Assembly: GCF_905475465.1 (NCBI RefSeq)
Contig: NC_062241.1
Coordinates: 3,968,001 to 4,032,000, forward strand
Length of the DNA: 64,000 bases
Source: Pieris napi
Lineage: Eukaryota; Arthropoda; Insecta; Lepidoptera; Pieridae
Reading direction: 5' to 3'
A program made the translations under genes and the position numbers. The notes beneath the pieces are model-generated. The model was not told the origin of the DNA, did no database searches, and worked only from the letters and a program-made list of their open reading frames with translations. This document shows, in pieces, positions 24,241 to 37,159 of this stretch (position 1 is the stretch's first letter; every line of letters starts with the position of its first letter).

Positions 24241-26475
24241 AAGATAATACGCTCTTTTGGCTAATGAAGTATGATGAACTAAAATTAGTTAATTTAGAAA
24301 TATTTTTTGGTCATAATATTTGTCAAGAAATCTCGCGTATCAAATCTTGCTATACTATGCTAATATCAATAGATCACTGTTTTCTGTATAATGAATTTAA
24401 ATAATTTACTACAGAACAGCCACATAAAACCAATCTACCTAGATCTAAATATTCGGTAGCATAGATAAACATAGAATCGCTCGTTCGGTGGAAGGGCAGC
24501 TCATGCGGGTATTATTAATTAGCGCAGGGTGGCTGCGGTCGCACCGGGCGCTCCAATGAACTGAGACACATTTTTTTAATTGCCCCTCCCACCCCCTCAG
24601 CATATGTCGGCGAGGATTAAAATTGGACTCGCAGTTTTTAAAATGAAACGTTTTCATTGAAGGCATTATTTGTGTTAGTCTGGGGACATTTACCATTGAT
24701 TAAAGACATACTCGCTTTATATACAATGGTCATATCTTTATAAGTATAATCTTAAAAAAGATCACGATACAGATAACTTTTTGAGGTGGAAGGAGGAAGG
24801 TTATAGGTATCCACAAAATATGAATAATATAATATATAACATATTATTTTTACAACTAAGGTTATCTGCAATGGTTCTAAAAATTAACTTTGATTAAAAT
24901 AATAATTCTAGTATATTTATATTATATTGATAAAGAGTTTTATGTTATGCGTGTTATGTATAAATCCTAATGATATCTAATTTGATTCCCCATTATTGTT
25001 TGTATCCATTATACATGCGAAAACATATACCTTAAATACGAACATACATATTTATAAGAACTTTTCAACAACAATATTAAACTTTATGTTTAAATTACGT
25101 TTTAACCGCATTTGAATCCTTGAGAGAACAATGACGTTAATTTAACGTAGTCATGTAATTAAACTCGGTCGGCATAAAGTTGAAACAATCTCCGCGGCCG
25201 TGGCGTTATGAAATTAAATGAAGAAATAACATAATTCCCCGCGCTCGCTTTTCCCCAATTTTCCATTCCCTGTTTCCCCACTGTCGAAGTTAACCTAATG
25301 AGGTGACGCGATACGATGCTACGATCATTATTTCTGTCGGGTTATTCGTTAATTTAAATTGAACGTTCTTTTGACATAAATTAATGTTGTTGAAACAATG
25401 TCGTTTGAACGCCAGTCACCAATGTGGAGAGCACATCTGCGTGTTGCATTAGTGTTCTTAATAAGTCGATATAATTTTTAGTGCGCTTATAATCAAACCT
25501 ATAGTCGTATTTTTAATTAGACGAAGTCAACTGACGTTTACGGTGTTGTCAGTTTTTAATGATATAAAAATAGTGTTGTGACAAAGTAAAAACCCCTGAA
25601 TTAATGATCGGTGATGGCACTAGTCGCCGCGCCGCGCTTTGTAATAAGACGTCAAAAAACTGATTGTAGTTACATAGTACTAGTACCTTACTTATATCAG
25701 AGCACTTTTATAAAATTTTGAAATAGAAATAATATTCTTTTATTGATTGAAATGATTAACTATTCACACTCATTGTTCATTCATCTGATTGAACAAGAAC
25801 TGAACGCATCACTATTACTTTAAATATGGCAACATTATTTTACAAAGTGACATTAGCTACTGTCAGTTGGCTTCGTCTAATTAAAAATACGACTATAGAA
25901 ACGAAATGTTTGTTTACCTTTGGCAAGGGGTGAAATAAAGATTTTTATTTTACTGATGATTGTTATTGATCAGTGGACTTAATTAATAGTTATTGAAGAT
26001 TTGGATGCTCTTTCTTTCATCAAAAATTTCTCTTAAATAAATATATTTAAAATAAATGAACAAAAAAACATACCTCGTGTCTATAATAAGTAAAATTAGT
26101 TTTTAAAAGGCAATAAATCAGAAAATGACATCACAATATAACAATACAAAGCAGTAATGACATAACAAACATCAGAACGTCCAGTGAACACAAGTAATAA
26201 CTCATAACCGCGTTATAACGCTGCTTGGCGGCTCTCCATATAATTTTGCTCTAACTTTCAGTAACATGACGGAAACTAAGCATTACTACGAACATTTATG
26301 TTTCAGTTATGAATCGATGTTAATTAAAATATGTTTTGGAATGGATATTTCACTTTTTTAAATAAACGAAAGCCTACAATAAGACTAAACAAATACATAA
26401 TAAATTAATATATAATAATAATAGACTACAATAAAACTACAAAGCACGATCCGGCAATGAAAATTTGTACAATTT

Positions 26476-26679
26476 TATCAGTGAGACTTTTTTTTTTATA
26501 TAAGTCTTTATCTTGCAATCAGTCAGCTAGACTATGAGCAGATGTGTTGAGAGCTGTTAGGCGTTCAGAGCAAAATCTCTATCGAGACTGCTCCTCTCTT
26601 TCAACCGTGCCTATCAAGACTTAGGATTTGTCGCCTTTTAAGCCTATTTATTAGGTCCGGTATGGTATCAGTGAGACTT
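26476..26679 (-). mobile_element. Retrocopy with poly(A) and 14-bp target-site duplication
   Basis: TATCAGTGAGACTT occurs at 26476-26489 and again at 26666-26679. The 176 bp between starts with a poly(T) run, so on the minus strand it is an RNA-like sequence ending in poly(A). These are the marks of LINE-mediated retroposition. The insert has a small GAGCA...TGCTC stem but no box A/B that I can identify. The parent RNA is unknown. Confidence 0.65.
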
Positions 26680-27055
26680 ATGAAAGTAAATAAATCTGTT
26701 GTAACGGATCTTATATTTTCAGACATATTATATGTTCTTTTTAAAGTAACGTCTTTAAGTACCTACGAAATATTAGTTGTACCTACAAAGTTATAGTGTA
26801 ATATGAAAATATTCAATATGTCTTTCACAATACAAAATCAGCGTATATTGATATGGTTCTATTTCCGTGATAACGCCGTCTGTTGCGACAAGTATTACAC
26901 CTGTTCGATGATAACACGCCCCGTACAATATTCATATTACAAGAGTATCTTTATTGTATATCCTATATTGAGTGAAAATTGCAAAAATTTACTATATTGG
27001 ATTAAATTACATACAATTATCACAATTTTTTATTTTGTATAAAACTCTGACCTGA

Positions 27056-27071
27056 CTGTGTGTGTGTGTGT
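27056..27071. repeat. (TG)n microsatellite
   Basis: Short run of TG dinucleotides. Confidence 0.7.
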
Positions 27072-27294
27072 GACGTTATAAAGTACGCTATTAAATTATA
27101 AAACGACACTATTAAATTTATATTACAAAAATCATAATCATAAATGTATCTATTTACTTAATAGAATATAGAAATAGAAAAAAAACTTTTCTGTATTAAA
27201 ACAACTATAAAATTATAATAATGAATTATAGAACCAGTATAATATGCTACTCGGTTGCCAGTAGAGATCTTTCCTGGATGATACGACCTCCTAC

Positions 27295-27420
27295 TATTTA
27301 AAAAACGAGCATTCGTCAAAGGCCGGCAACGCACTCAGCCTCTATAATAGATGTCCATGGGTTGCAGTAGCTGCATTATTGCGGTTCCGTAGCCTCGTTT
27401 TACCCAAATAAATTAAAAAA
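27295..27420 (+). mobile_element. LINE 3'-end fragment
   Basis: AAAGGCCGGCAACGCACTC and GTCCATGGG match the post-ORF segment of the LINE family at 53945, ending in A-rich sequence. Confidence 0.45.
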
Positions 27421-28057
27421 AATAATGTAATCCAAACCCACTTTCTAATGTGTTACCTGTATTGATATACTATTGTTCATTGTACATAAAGCATTATATT
27501 TAGTTTGACATATGTATATAAATTAAATAGAGGGCTAGTTTTTGTGTAACACATTGCGGCTGGCTGTGAGTCATTCACTCATGCATTATGCAATTCTAAT
27601 ATTGTCTAGCCAGTGCATATCGAATACCATACTTTAATAAAATAGTCCTTTACCACTAAATTGAAATTGATTTGTACTTTGGATCTTAAACATTAGTAAA
27701 TATTTAATTTTTCTATACAACTTGGCAGTTTTATAAAAAAAAAATTTATAATTCTTTATTCATTTTATATGAATTAAAGTCTATCAGGGTAATGTACTGA
27801 CTTAGCATAAATTTTTAGATTCTATCCCTACTTGTAGTAACATACAAGAATACAATTTATCGTGCATTTGCGTTCTTCAGAATAAACGGAAAAATGTGGT
27901 TCAGCTTGTTCTAAATATGCCCACGGCGAACTCTCAAAATTTTCATACAAAAAAATAATAATATTCTACGGATGTTTTATATAACTAGTTTACCTACTCT
28001 AATTATGTGATAATACAACTACTGGTTTCATACATAAAATAAATCAGTAAATAAATC

Positions 28058-28355
28058 AATGGCGCTACAACCTTTTTAGGTCTGGGCCTCAGATTTCCGT
28101 ATCTGTTTCATGATCGTTTGGTAATCTAATAGGCAAGTAGGTGATCAGCCTCCTGTGCCTGACGCACGCCTTTGACTTTTTGGGTCTAACGCAAGCCGCT
28201 TTCCTCACGATTTTTTCCTTCACCGTTCGAGCGAATGTTAAATGCACAATAAAAAGAAGGTCTATTGGTGCATAGCCGGGGATCGAACTTACGACCTAAT
28301 GAGTCTTACGATCGGATGAGTGTCGCACGCTAAAGCCACTAGCCCAACACTGCTC
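28058..28355 (-). repeat. tRNA-derived SINE, full length
   Basis: Minus orientation, complete from GGCGCTACAACC tail to CCAACACTGCTC head, with a short insertion between the box B and box A regions. Confidence 0.8.
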
Positions 28356-28572
28356 ATACATAAGATACTTTATAAAATACTTGGCCTCCCTTATACATAC
28401 ATTTTGAATCGTAAAAGTAATACATTTAGTTAACAGACAATACTCCATAGCTGTAAAACGTTTCAGCTATAAACATTTAGTAGTCGACCTTATCTTGACG
28501 AATACCAACAGCCTATAACAATTATAACCCGAGACAATTACGTTCAGCTAAATCTGTGAACCACACCCTCCA

Positions 28573-28600
28573 GGGATCAGGGGGTGTGGGCGGAGGGGGG
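28573..28600 (+). other. G-quadruplex-prone tract in intron 1
   Basis: G-runs of 3, 5, 3 and 6 with loops of 4, 3 and 4 bases. Confidence 0.45.
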
Positions 28601-28897
28601 TAACGACGAGAGAACAGCTACGTTAGATGTTAACGTGTGTACATACGAAGGGGTGATCTATGTAGTTGTTTATGTGTCTTCGTGTAGGCTTTCAATGAAG
28701 TCGTTTTGAGAGGAAAATTCCGATGTTCTTTTGTTGGTTTTATATAATTGTTTTAACACATATAACTGTATAAATATAAACTATAAAACCTAGTGTAAAT
28801 TTATAAAAAATCATGTTGCATTCAATTTAACCTAAAAAGTAACGTAAAACCAAATCAGAATCATTTTTTTGATGTTAAAAACAGTTTTAATTTAATT

Positions 28898-28965
28898 GAA
28901 CATTCGTCTCTTTTTATCAAATTGTGTTTAGGCTGCGATGAAAAGAGATATTAGTCGAAACTTGA
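28898..28965. repeat. Short dispersed repeat G, copy 1
   Basis: Block of the type TCAAATTGTGTTT...GATGAAAAGAGA, recurring at 31379-31440 and 35656-35715. Confidence 0.45.
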
Positions 28966-30249
28966 GGTTTTAATGTGGGCAACGTGTTACGATAAACTTA
29001 AAGCATTCAAATTTGACCACATGTATCCTCATATGTATAGATATACTATACATTTGAAATCATAGAATCATATCACACTTTTACTATACAGAATATGTGA
29101 TATCATAGATGGGTTATTATAGACATTTGATCCTACTGTACGGAGAGTATATATTTAAATATCTTACATCATTAAGTATAAAGCAGTATTGTTACTTATA
29201 CAACGATTTCTAAACGCAACCTCACAACACATAGACATCGTGTAAGACGATAACAAGACGTGTTTTAGGGGGGAGTGTTGTCAACACACAATCTGCTCGG
29301 AGGGGGTGCGGTTGCTCACTTCCAATTGTCTTAAAGGGTTCCACTTCTGCGGCTTTTAGTATAAGATCTGTTTTAACTGTAACCCTTGCCTTTAAACAAA
29401 TGCTATTAGATAGGGTATAAAGGTTATATCACTGCATCAGTATCGTTACTTACTACTCAAGTAACAGAATATTTGTTTTAAAGCCAACACTCGGGACCCT
29501 GATACATTGGTATGTAAAGAACAATAAACAAGATTTAATGTGACCAGCACTTTAGGCAAACACAAGAAGAAAAAATAATACGTCATAAATTATAAAAACT
29601 AAAGGATTTTAAAGTGTAAGAGGAGCAACTGCGGATGGCCAAAACGCGTTATTTTGAAATAAATAGGATGCCTAGGGTATCTAGAGGGTACAAGAAGGTT
29701 GGGGCAATCAACTTGATTCATAAATATCTTAAACACAAATATATAGGTATATCAATAAATTTTCTACGATTTTAATATAAATTTGACTGAATTGCATTTT
29801 TGACACAATATTTTTTGTATTAACCAAACTATTTATAAGTAGGTAATTTGTACCTAGTTGGTACGAACTATAGTTCTTAAATCTTGAACAAAAATCGTTA
29901 TAAATAAAACCAAATATCAATAAAATTCTTCATAAATTTTTGGTTTAAAATGTGTTTCATTTTGTATCGAGTTAAATTATAAGTAACGTATATTCGTAAA
30001 CTCATATAAATCAATTTATATTATTTGTATAGCTTAGCTAGTAAAATACAAAGCTTAGATAACAATAAATAAAACATAAGCACGTAAATCTCATAAAATT
30101 TATGTTGTAATAAAACATATTAATATTAATATTAGGAGAACGATACAGTTTCTCAGGAACCATTCATATTATTCAAATATATGCTGCCAAAAGGGGTAGG
30201 TATTTCCAATGATTATACAGTAATTTAGGTGCAGTATTGATCTAGTCAA

Positions 30250-30488
30250 TCCCTGAGGTCGTAGGTTCGATCCTCGGCTGTGCACCAATGAACTTTCTTT
30301 CTATATACGCATTTAACGTTTGCTCGAACGGTGAAGGAAAGCACCTTGATGCAACCGGCTTGCCTAAGACCTAAAAAGTCGACGGCGTGCGTCAAGCACA
30401 GAACGCTGATCACCATGACAAATGATCATGAAACAGATCCAGAAATCTGAAACCTAAAAGATTGTAGCGCCACTGATTTATTTATTTT
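30250..30488 (+). repeat. tRNA-derived SINE, 5' truncated
   Basis: Plus orientation, starting just before box B (GGTTCGATCC) and ending TTGTAGCGCCACTGATTTAT. Confidence 0.75.
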
Positions 30489-30990
30489 ATGCAGTACCTA
30501 ATTATATGTTCAAGAACCTTTATGTTATCAAATAAAGGCCTAATCTAAAATAGAACATTTGTGGACTCACATTTTTTTAAGAACTTGCAACATAGTAGAC
30601 TTAGAATTAAATTGTAAGGTAAGTATAATAATTGGATAAGAGTTATGATAACCTCAAAAACTATCATCCATGCACCAGTTGAAAATATTAATTACAATTA
30701 CTTAATGATCAACAATCATATAGGATTCTATCCTAAGTAAAAAAACCATTACATACAATAAATTTGAAAATTCAACAATATTTTCGTAACATTTATCGTA
30801 AATTAGTTAATCGCGGTTTTTAAATCATTCCTAATACATTTCATTCAAAAATCATTCATTTCACTAGCAACACAATATTTTCATAACACAATTATCCGCT
30901 CCAATTCCACAGATAAAAAATAAAAGCCGCCGCTGCATTAGAACAATCGCCCCAGCGACCATTATTTTCATTTTTCCTCTGTTTCCTCCT

Positions 30991-31024
30991 CCCTCCCCCC
31001 GCTCCGCGTTCTCCCCCATCCCCC
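30991..31024 (-). other. C-rich tract (G-quadruplex potential on minus strand)
   Basis: C-runs of 3, 6, 5 and 5 with one long loop, about 860 bp upstream of exon 2. Confidence 0.35.
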
Positions 31025-31378
31025 GGGAGTCGCGCTTCATCAAAACATTTATACGCGATGAAAAATATCACAATTGAATAGGATGGCTTTTTTGTTTTTG
31101 CCCGCGACGCTTTTATTGTGGTTTTATGGTGCTCCCGTATTATTCCGAGGATGTTTTGACACTCGACTTGAATTATTAGTTTTTATACTGACTCGGATCT
31201 CTCTGCTAGATATGATATCTTGAGTCTAAACGATTTACAAAGTTTGGATATGATTTTTGGTTTATTGCGTATTTTTGTCGCTAATACACATTAATCTTGA
31301 TATATATGCGATATTCTTCAACTCCCTTATTCATAACTACTAAAACAGTCTAATTGCTCTATTTTAACTTTTAAGTAA

Positions 31379-31440
31379 AGTTTCGTCTCCTTCTGTCAAA
31401 TTGTGTTTTCGCTGTGTTGAAAAGAAACAGAGAAAAATAA
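31379..31440. repeat. Short dispersed repeat G, copy 2
   Basis: TCAAATTGTGTTTTCGCTG followed by GAAAAGAAACAGAG; see 28898. Confidence 0.45.
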
Positions 31441-31514
31441 ATAAGTTAAAAGAGTGCAATGATTCTTTTAGTACTTATTTATGAATAAGGAGGCTTTAGT
31501 ATGATATTGAACTT

Positions 31515-31783
31515 GGGAGCGTTGAAGTATTACGTAACGCAATTTTTGGAGATTATTAACCCCCCCCCCCCATGAACCCGCCGTAACGTTTTTCAGTACC
31601 CAAGTACAGTACTGTACTCAAGTCTAGTAAAACGTTTCGTGACCACCTAGTGACTCTTTAGTTACTATTATGTGGTGTAAGTAGAAAATAATATTAACAA
31701 TAACGCGTAATTCAATCCCCGTCCCGCATCGTAACGCTTCACAAAAGGAATAAAAATTCGTTACGTAATACTTGAACGCTCCC
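31515..31783. mobile_element. MITE next to homeobox exon 2
   Basis: Inverted ends GGGAGCGTTGAAGTATTACG (31515 onward) and its complement ending CTCCC at 31783 differ by one base. The 269-bp element contains a run of twelve C. Target duplication is unclear. It ends 97 bp before the exon 2 acceptor. Confidence 0.7.
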
Positions 31784-31880
31784 TTTGTTATATATTTGGC
31801 ATAGTTGTGTTGTCTTTGCGTAATTTTATTAATTAATTAATTATAATGTTATAATTACCAAATATCTAATATTGTTGTAG

Positions 31881-32077
31881 TGAGCAACGGTGCGCTAAGC
31901 GCCTGCGCAGGGCAAGGCGGTATGGACAAGGACGGAAAGAAGAAACACACGCGACCCACCTTCAGTGGACAGCAGATATTCGCTTTGGAGAAGACTTTCG
32001 AGCAGACCAAATACTTAGCTGGCCCTGAGAGGGCAAAGCTTGCGTATGCGCTTGGCATGACAGAATCACAGGTTAAG
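31881..32077 (+). CDS. HGTX (Nkx6): Nkx6 homeobox, coding exon 2 (homeodomain residues 1-46)
   Basis: Second coding exon, giving residues 104-169; codon 104 (ATG) is split across the junction. It runs from a short linker into DKDGKKKHTRPTFSGQQ and helices 1 and 2 of the homeodomain, nearly identical to vertebrate Nkx6 (the FEQTKYLAGPER stretch is diagnostic of the class). The homeodomain covers residues 124-183, with Arg5 at 128. The exon ends after ESQVK, between homeodomain positions 46 and 47, in phase 0, with donor AAG|GTAAGA. The acceptor is TTGTTGTAG. A MITE ends 97 bp upstream of the acceptor. Class assignment is very secure; the orthologue name follows from Nkx6 being single-copy in the insects I know. 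Confidence 0.95.
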
Positions 32078-32164
32078 GTAAGATCTCCTTTTATTCTTAA
32101 TAGTCGATGCCCATATACTCTCAAGTCAAATATCTTGCGGTTGCTTGCTTCAGAAGGCCTATAG

Positions 32165-35100
32165 GGATGTTATCTCTTGGACCTAGTTCATAGTTCTAGT
32201 AATTAAATATCACTCCAAATCATCGTCAAAATTATGTCTTTGGTATACCTGTTTATCTGCAATTGAATCAATTAGAATATCTTATAATAATTGTGTACGA
32301 GTCACATTTTGCTCACTTAGGTTGACTTACTTTTATAGACGCAATATTCTAAATCTTAGGGGACCCAAGCGTTTCATAGCACTAATAGCAATTAGCATTC
32401 TATATTATACACAGGTGATAATAAACGTATTTTATATTATTATAACAACCTCCGTCCAAGCTGCATACTATTTTAGTGAGCGTAATTTTTTTAAATGCAA
32501 TGAAGATAAATAGTATACCGCTTGCTTGTCAAGGCTATATCTTTATTTGTATATATAATCAGTATAATAATCGCACTAAGAGCCAACTATTACTGCCATA
32601 CAACTGTACATTAACTAACGGCTAAATAGGGTAAACGGTGCAAATATGCGACACTCGCCCCGCGTGACTATTTCAATGACCAAATTTACCATATGTCAAG
32701 TGGAAGTAGTCTATTATGCGCCCAATGGCTACTAGATAAGGATCACATTGGCGTGTACCCGTATAATGAACCGTGTTGTCCGTTGGTAATCGGATTAGGG
32801 AGATTGAAAAGTCAATCACTTAGTCGCGGCGCAATCAAACGTTTCGCTCTATGCCTGTGGATTAATTCGAATGACATGTGGATGCTTCGTACTGTTTCTA
32901 AATCACTATCTGCTAATAGATACATTATACTTTTGTACTAGGATAGTAGATTCCTAAAGGGATTTAATGTTGTGAAACGGCGTGATAAGGGTAATTTTCA
33001 AGTAGGATTGACGCGAAATTTTTACGTAGCCAATAGATTTGTAAATTTTGTCCCACAGATTTGTTTCATAGTAGGCACAGATAGCCTTATTTGCCTTACA
33101 AAAGGCAATAAAACATGCAATCTGTGTAACGCAACTACAAACAACCAATTTGTCAAAGGTAAAAGGATAGTTTCCCTAACAAATACATCTAAGATTGTTT
33201 TGATATCAGTATCTTAAAAGATATCATGCTACATTTAGCAGAACAAAGCCGATGACGTCCGTCCCCTCGCGTCTCAACTGTCTCAACTCGTAGATCATTG
33301 CGCATAGTTAGCGTTTAATTCCGAGGGTCCAAATTGTATTATACTAAGTGATATATTCTATTTAGGGGCACCACTCTGAGGGCCGGAATGTGTTGCAACA
33401 AACGAATTTGTTTGCATTCTTTTACTGTTGGAAGGTTAATAGGCCTGTTCTGGTTAATGAACATAAAATAATCCTTCGTTGTTGTCTTATACAGCGAAAG
33501 TGTAGTAGAGTAAATTATTAATAAAACTATGTTAATAAAGATACTAGTAAATACTTTAAATATTCAATATTTCAGATTTTGTATGTAATTTTAATAAAAG
33601 AAATATCGAATACTTTCTAATATTGTTGTAATATCGCCGAGGGTGGAGGGTAGTGAGAGAAGTCAAGTGTATATAATAAGATTAATGTAAGTAATGTATC
33701 GTATATTCTCATTCTACGCGTTCACTGATTTCGTTGAGTCATTCTATTAATATTTGTTTGATATTTCATATAGGGATGTTTGGAGTATACAACATCATTA
33801 ATTTAAAACTAACGTTGTTTTTCTTTTGTTTATAAATAAAATGTGATAAAAAGCAACGAACATGACTATAAAATTATGTATTAAGTTTAAAAGATATTTC
33901 TGATAAATAAATACTGATCGTAATAAGTGTTAATCATAACAGTTTACACTCAGTAATAAGTAGAGCATACCATACCATAATCCTTCACACCGCTGCGTCC
34001 AACAAATGAGACCTCTCATTCGCTAATTGTGCTCAAAAGCCAACCAACGAAGGGTGCATTTACCCTACATAAACTGGACACTCGATTTTTAACTCTATCA
34101 AATCGCGCCAAGGCTTAAATTCGCGTGTACCTTTTTTATGAATTTTTCTCTGATGGGTGTCATAGCTCATTTGGCATTCAATAAAGCTAATCCGTGTGGA
34201 AGATTAAAGAGGGCGCGTATTTACACATGTGCTGCTCACGCGGTGCATAATGTAATTAATTTCGATGCTTTTATTTTGAATTATACGAATAGTACCATTA
34301 AAATTACGTGCAAATTCTATAACTTTATATATATTTAATTTATATAGATGCTGTATTTAAATCTCTAATCATATAAGATACTGACTAAACATTAAGAAAT
34401 TGTTGGTAATAAAGACAAGAAGCTTTTAATCGGTTTTAAAGAATCATCAAAAATTTCAAATCATCAAAAATTTATTTAAAAATTGCCAGAATTCTCTTCA
34501 CACGTATTAATTTACACGATAATAAGTTAAATAGGATAAATAACTGAGATACCCCTTAGAACGTAAATTTCGTTAGTTGTCCGTTTTTTTTACAAAAGAG
34601 TTTTTATCAAGCCTAAAAATACAATGATTTCGTAACAATAGATGGGATAAAGCATTAGTTATTGATTATCACAGCCCAGATTACTTTCTTATACAGTTTA
34701 TGTGAATTGGTTAGGCATGCGTTCAAAACTGATGAATATTTCCTTCTGAGTGTAAAATGAAAAAAAATTGACTCGAAAATACCTACGTACTTGCATATAT
34801 AACCAAAAAATCACATAGAATATAAGAGTTTGGGTTCAGAAACGAGACTGAGCGCAAAGTGTGACTCTCTTATGTCAAAAACGTATTGGATGTTGCCATA
34901 TGACAGGCATAGTTCGCACTAATACTTTATTTCGATATTTTACAACTTTATTTAAAATATTGGTTTCCTAAAATAGGTCCATCGTGAAATCTACCCACAT
35001 AAACAAACATGCCAAAGTTATAAAATTTAATCTAGGTTTGTGGTAGAGTGATTTAACAATAAAAACGTCATAAATCACGTTGATGCTATATTAAATAATA

Positions 35101-35650
35101 GACAAGTTAGGGCCGATTTCACAACTGATTTTAGAAATGTATTTAAGCGTTAGTTAAAAAATAAACAGTGTAACGAGATTCTCTATACATGCTTTTATTT
35201 AATTATATTAAAATAATTAAGGTAAAAACGAAACGTTTATACAAAAATAATGAATTTAAAATAAAAATCAAATATACACTAATTTATAGTTTGAAAAGGA
35301 AAACGGATCAATATTGTAAAGTTATTTTTAACATCAAAATTAATGAAATTGGATAATGAGCAATTTAATAAAATTGAAGATCCCGTACTGCATTTGGACA
35401 CGGGTCTAATAGCCAATAAACAGTAAAAGCATCATTAAAAATTAATCTCCAGTGGGAAGTAAATCTCTGTTTTATCTGTATAACTGTTGTAAAACACTGA
35501 TTTGCATATAAAATAAGCAAGAACGAAATGGTATAATTATTGATTGCATAACGCTGAAGATACCTACACATGTTCTAAACATATTGTGTTGCTAGTCTAG
35601 ATATCGAGTCGAGAAATCATTTTAAACTCCTTATCATATCAGTCTAACGG
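32165..35650. other. Intron 2, 5' part: no gene or clear repeat
   Basis: Short plus frames (32322-32513, 32693-32941, 32972-33217, 34138-34338) lack domains. Confidence 0.5.
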
Positions 35651-35655
35651 CAGCA

Positions 35656-35715
35656 GTCTTTTGTTCCTTTCTCTCAAATTGTGCTTACTCTATGATGAAA
35701 TGAGACAGAGTACTT
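35656..35715. repeat. Short dispersed repeat G, copy 3
   Basis: TCTCAAATTGTGCTTACTC followed by GATGAAATGAGACAGAG. Confidence 0.45.
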
Positions 35716-35969
35716 TATATATTTTTATGAATAGGGTAAGACAATTATTCTAATAAGTACAAGAGTTCTCTCGCAGTAACGGGTTGTGTTCCTGCTCCAT
35801 TGTGTTATTACATTGTGAATATGATTTTTAGCTATTGTAAAATTTACTAGATTGTAAAATTATACATTAAAAACGGTACGGCCGAAAGTTCAACGAAGAA
35901 ATAACGCCAGAAAACAAATGAATAACGAATTTCTCTAACATCTCAAAATACATAGAATAAATAAATTGT

Positions 35970-36215
35970 GGAATCAAATTCAAATTCAAATTCAAAAATC
36001 ATTTATTCACGTAGGTAACACAATGTACACTTGTGATGCGTCATTAAAGAAATACATATGAATGCTTCTAATTTTACATTTACTGCCAGTTCTCAAATCA
36101 AGGGCGTAGAACGGAAGAGAAGAACTGGCAATAAACTCTCCGCCACTCTTTTTAATCGCCATGTTTTTTTATTTTATTTACACAACGTTTGTAAGGAGCT
36201 GCAACCATTATCCAA
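35970..36215 (-). mobile_element. Non-LTR retrotransposon 3' end, inverted copy
   Basis: Reverse complement of 2424-2686, including (AAATTC)n at its left end and CTGCCAGTTCTCAAATCAA. Confidence 0.65.
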
Positions 36216-36730
36216 TCGCCAATCGAAACTATGAAACATGATAATACAATCATACCGCAAACATTTTCATAAAACAGCGTTATTTAAAATTTCTGTAAAC
36301 AACCTTTTTTACCAATTCCATGAGAAATGTATGAATTGAATATCTGTATGTAATCCCATGACATTAAATATTTTTATGAACAGTAAATCTTATTTCGTGT
36401 CAAATCAATTATGAATAATATAATTCAAAATATTATCTTATGAACGGCTATTAGTAACAACAGAGCAGTTAAAATGGAGATAAGGATGGATGCAGGGTGC
36501 ATTAAACGGTACCCCATACTCAGGGCTGTCAATCATAACAAGGGGTGAAGAAGAAAAGCGTTTTACATTGAGTCTGGTTAAATATTAATTCACGTGATTC
36601 ATGATTAATAACGGCGCATTCCTTTTCTCTTTTGGATGAATTTTACACTTTAATGGTGGATGCAGTAATACTAACAGTTTTATTTCATAGGGTAATGGCC
36701 TAAGTAATTTGTATTAAAAGAGAACATACA

Positions 36731-37155
36731 TCTATATATATAAAAATGAAACCCGTTTTCCGTTGTCACGACATAGCATGAAAACGGCTTGACCGATTTG
36801 TCTGATTCTTTTTTTATAATATTCTTTGAAGTAAGAGGATGGTTCTTACGGAGAGAAAAATAAGAAAAAATTGAGTGAAAAAGTCTAAAAACAACACTTT
36901 TCTATATTCCCATACAAAATATTCGTAATAATATTTAAAGGCAATTTGAACTTTAATACCATATAATAAAGTTCAAGTGTTAGTGGAGGGGTTCCGGGAA
37001 GGTACATTTTTATTTTTTGACATAATGTATTTGTTGTATTATCAACTTTCTTTTTTTATCTTACTAGCTAGATCGGTGTCCCGAATAGCAGAATAAGTAT
37101 TAAAAAAAATAAAGAAACGACTGTTAGGCGGTACGATGTTCGCCAGGCCAGCTAG
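36731..37155 (+). mobile_element. Non-autonomous Helitron
   Basis: Starts TCTATATATATAAAA after an A and ends GCCAGCTAG before a T, consistent with Helitron insertion between A and T. The 5' GAAACCCGTTTTCC block is common in lepidopteran Helitrons. No coding capacity. Confidence 0.6.
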
Positions 37156-37159
37156 TTGT

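Larger units (their letters stand above)
19634..31880 (+). other. HGTX (Nkx6): Nkx6 intron 1
   Basis: GT...AG intron of 12,247 bp between coding exons 1 and 2. It holds LINE 3'-end fragments, SINE copies, a foldback element, a retrocopy with target-site duplication and a MITE near the 3' end, each listed separately. The first ~1 kb and about 24.9-26.4 kb and 28.4-30.2 kb are unique AT-rich sequence in which I see no gene. The stretch around 25130-25270 is GC-richer and may be regulatory. Confidence 0.85.
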
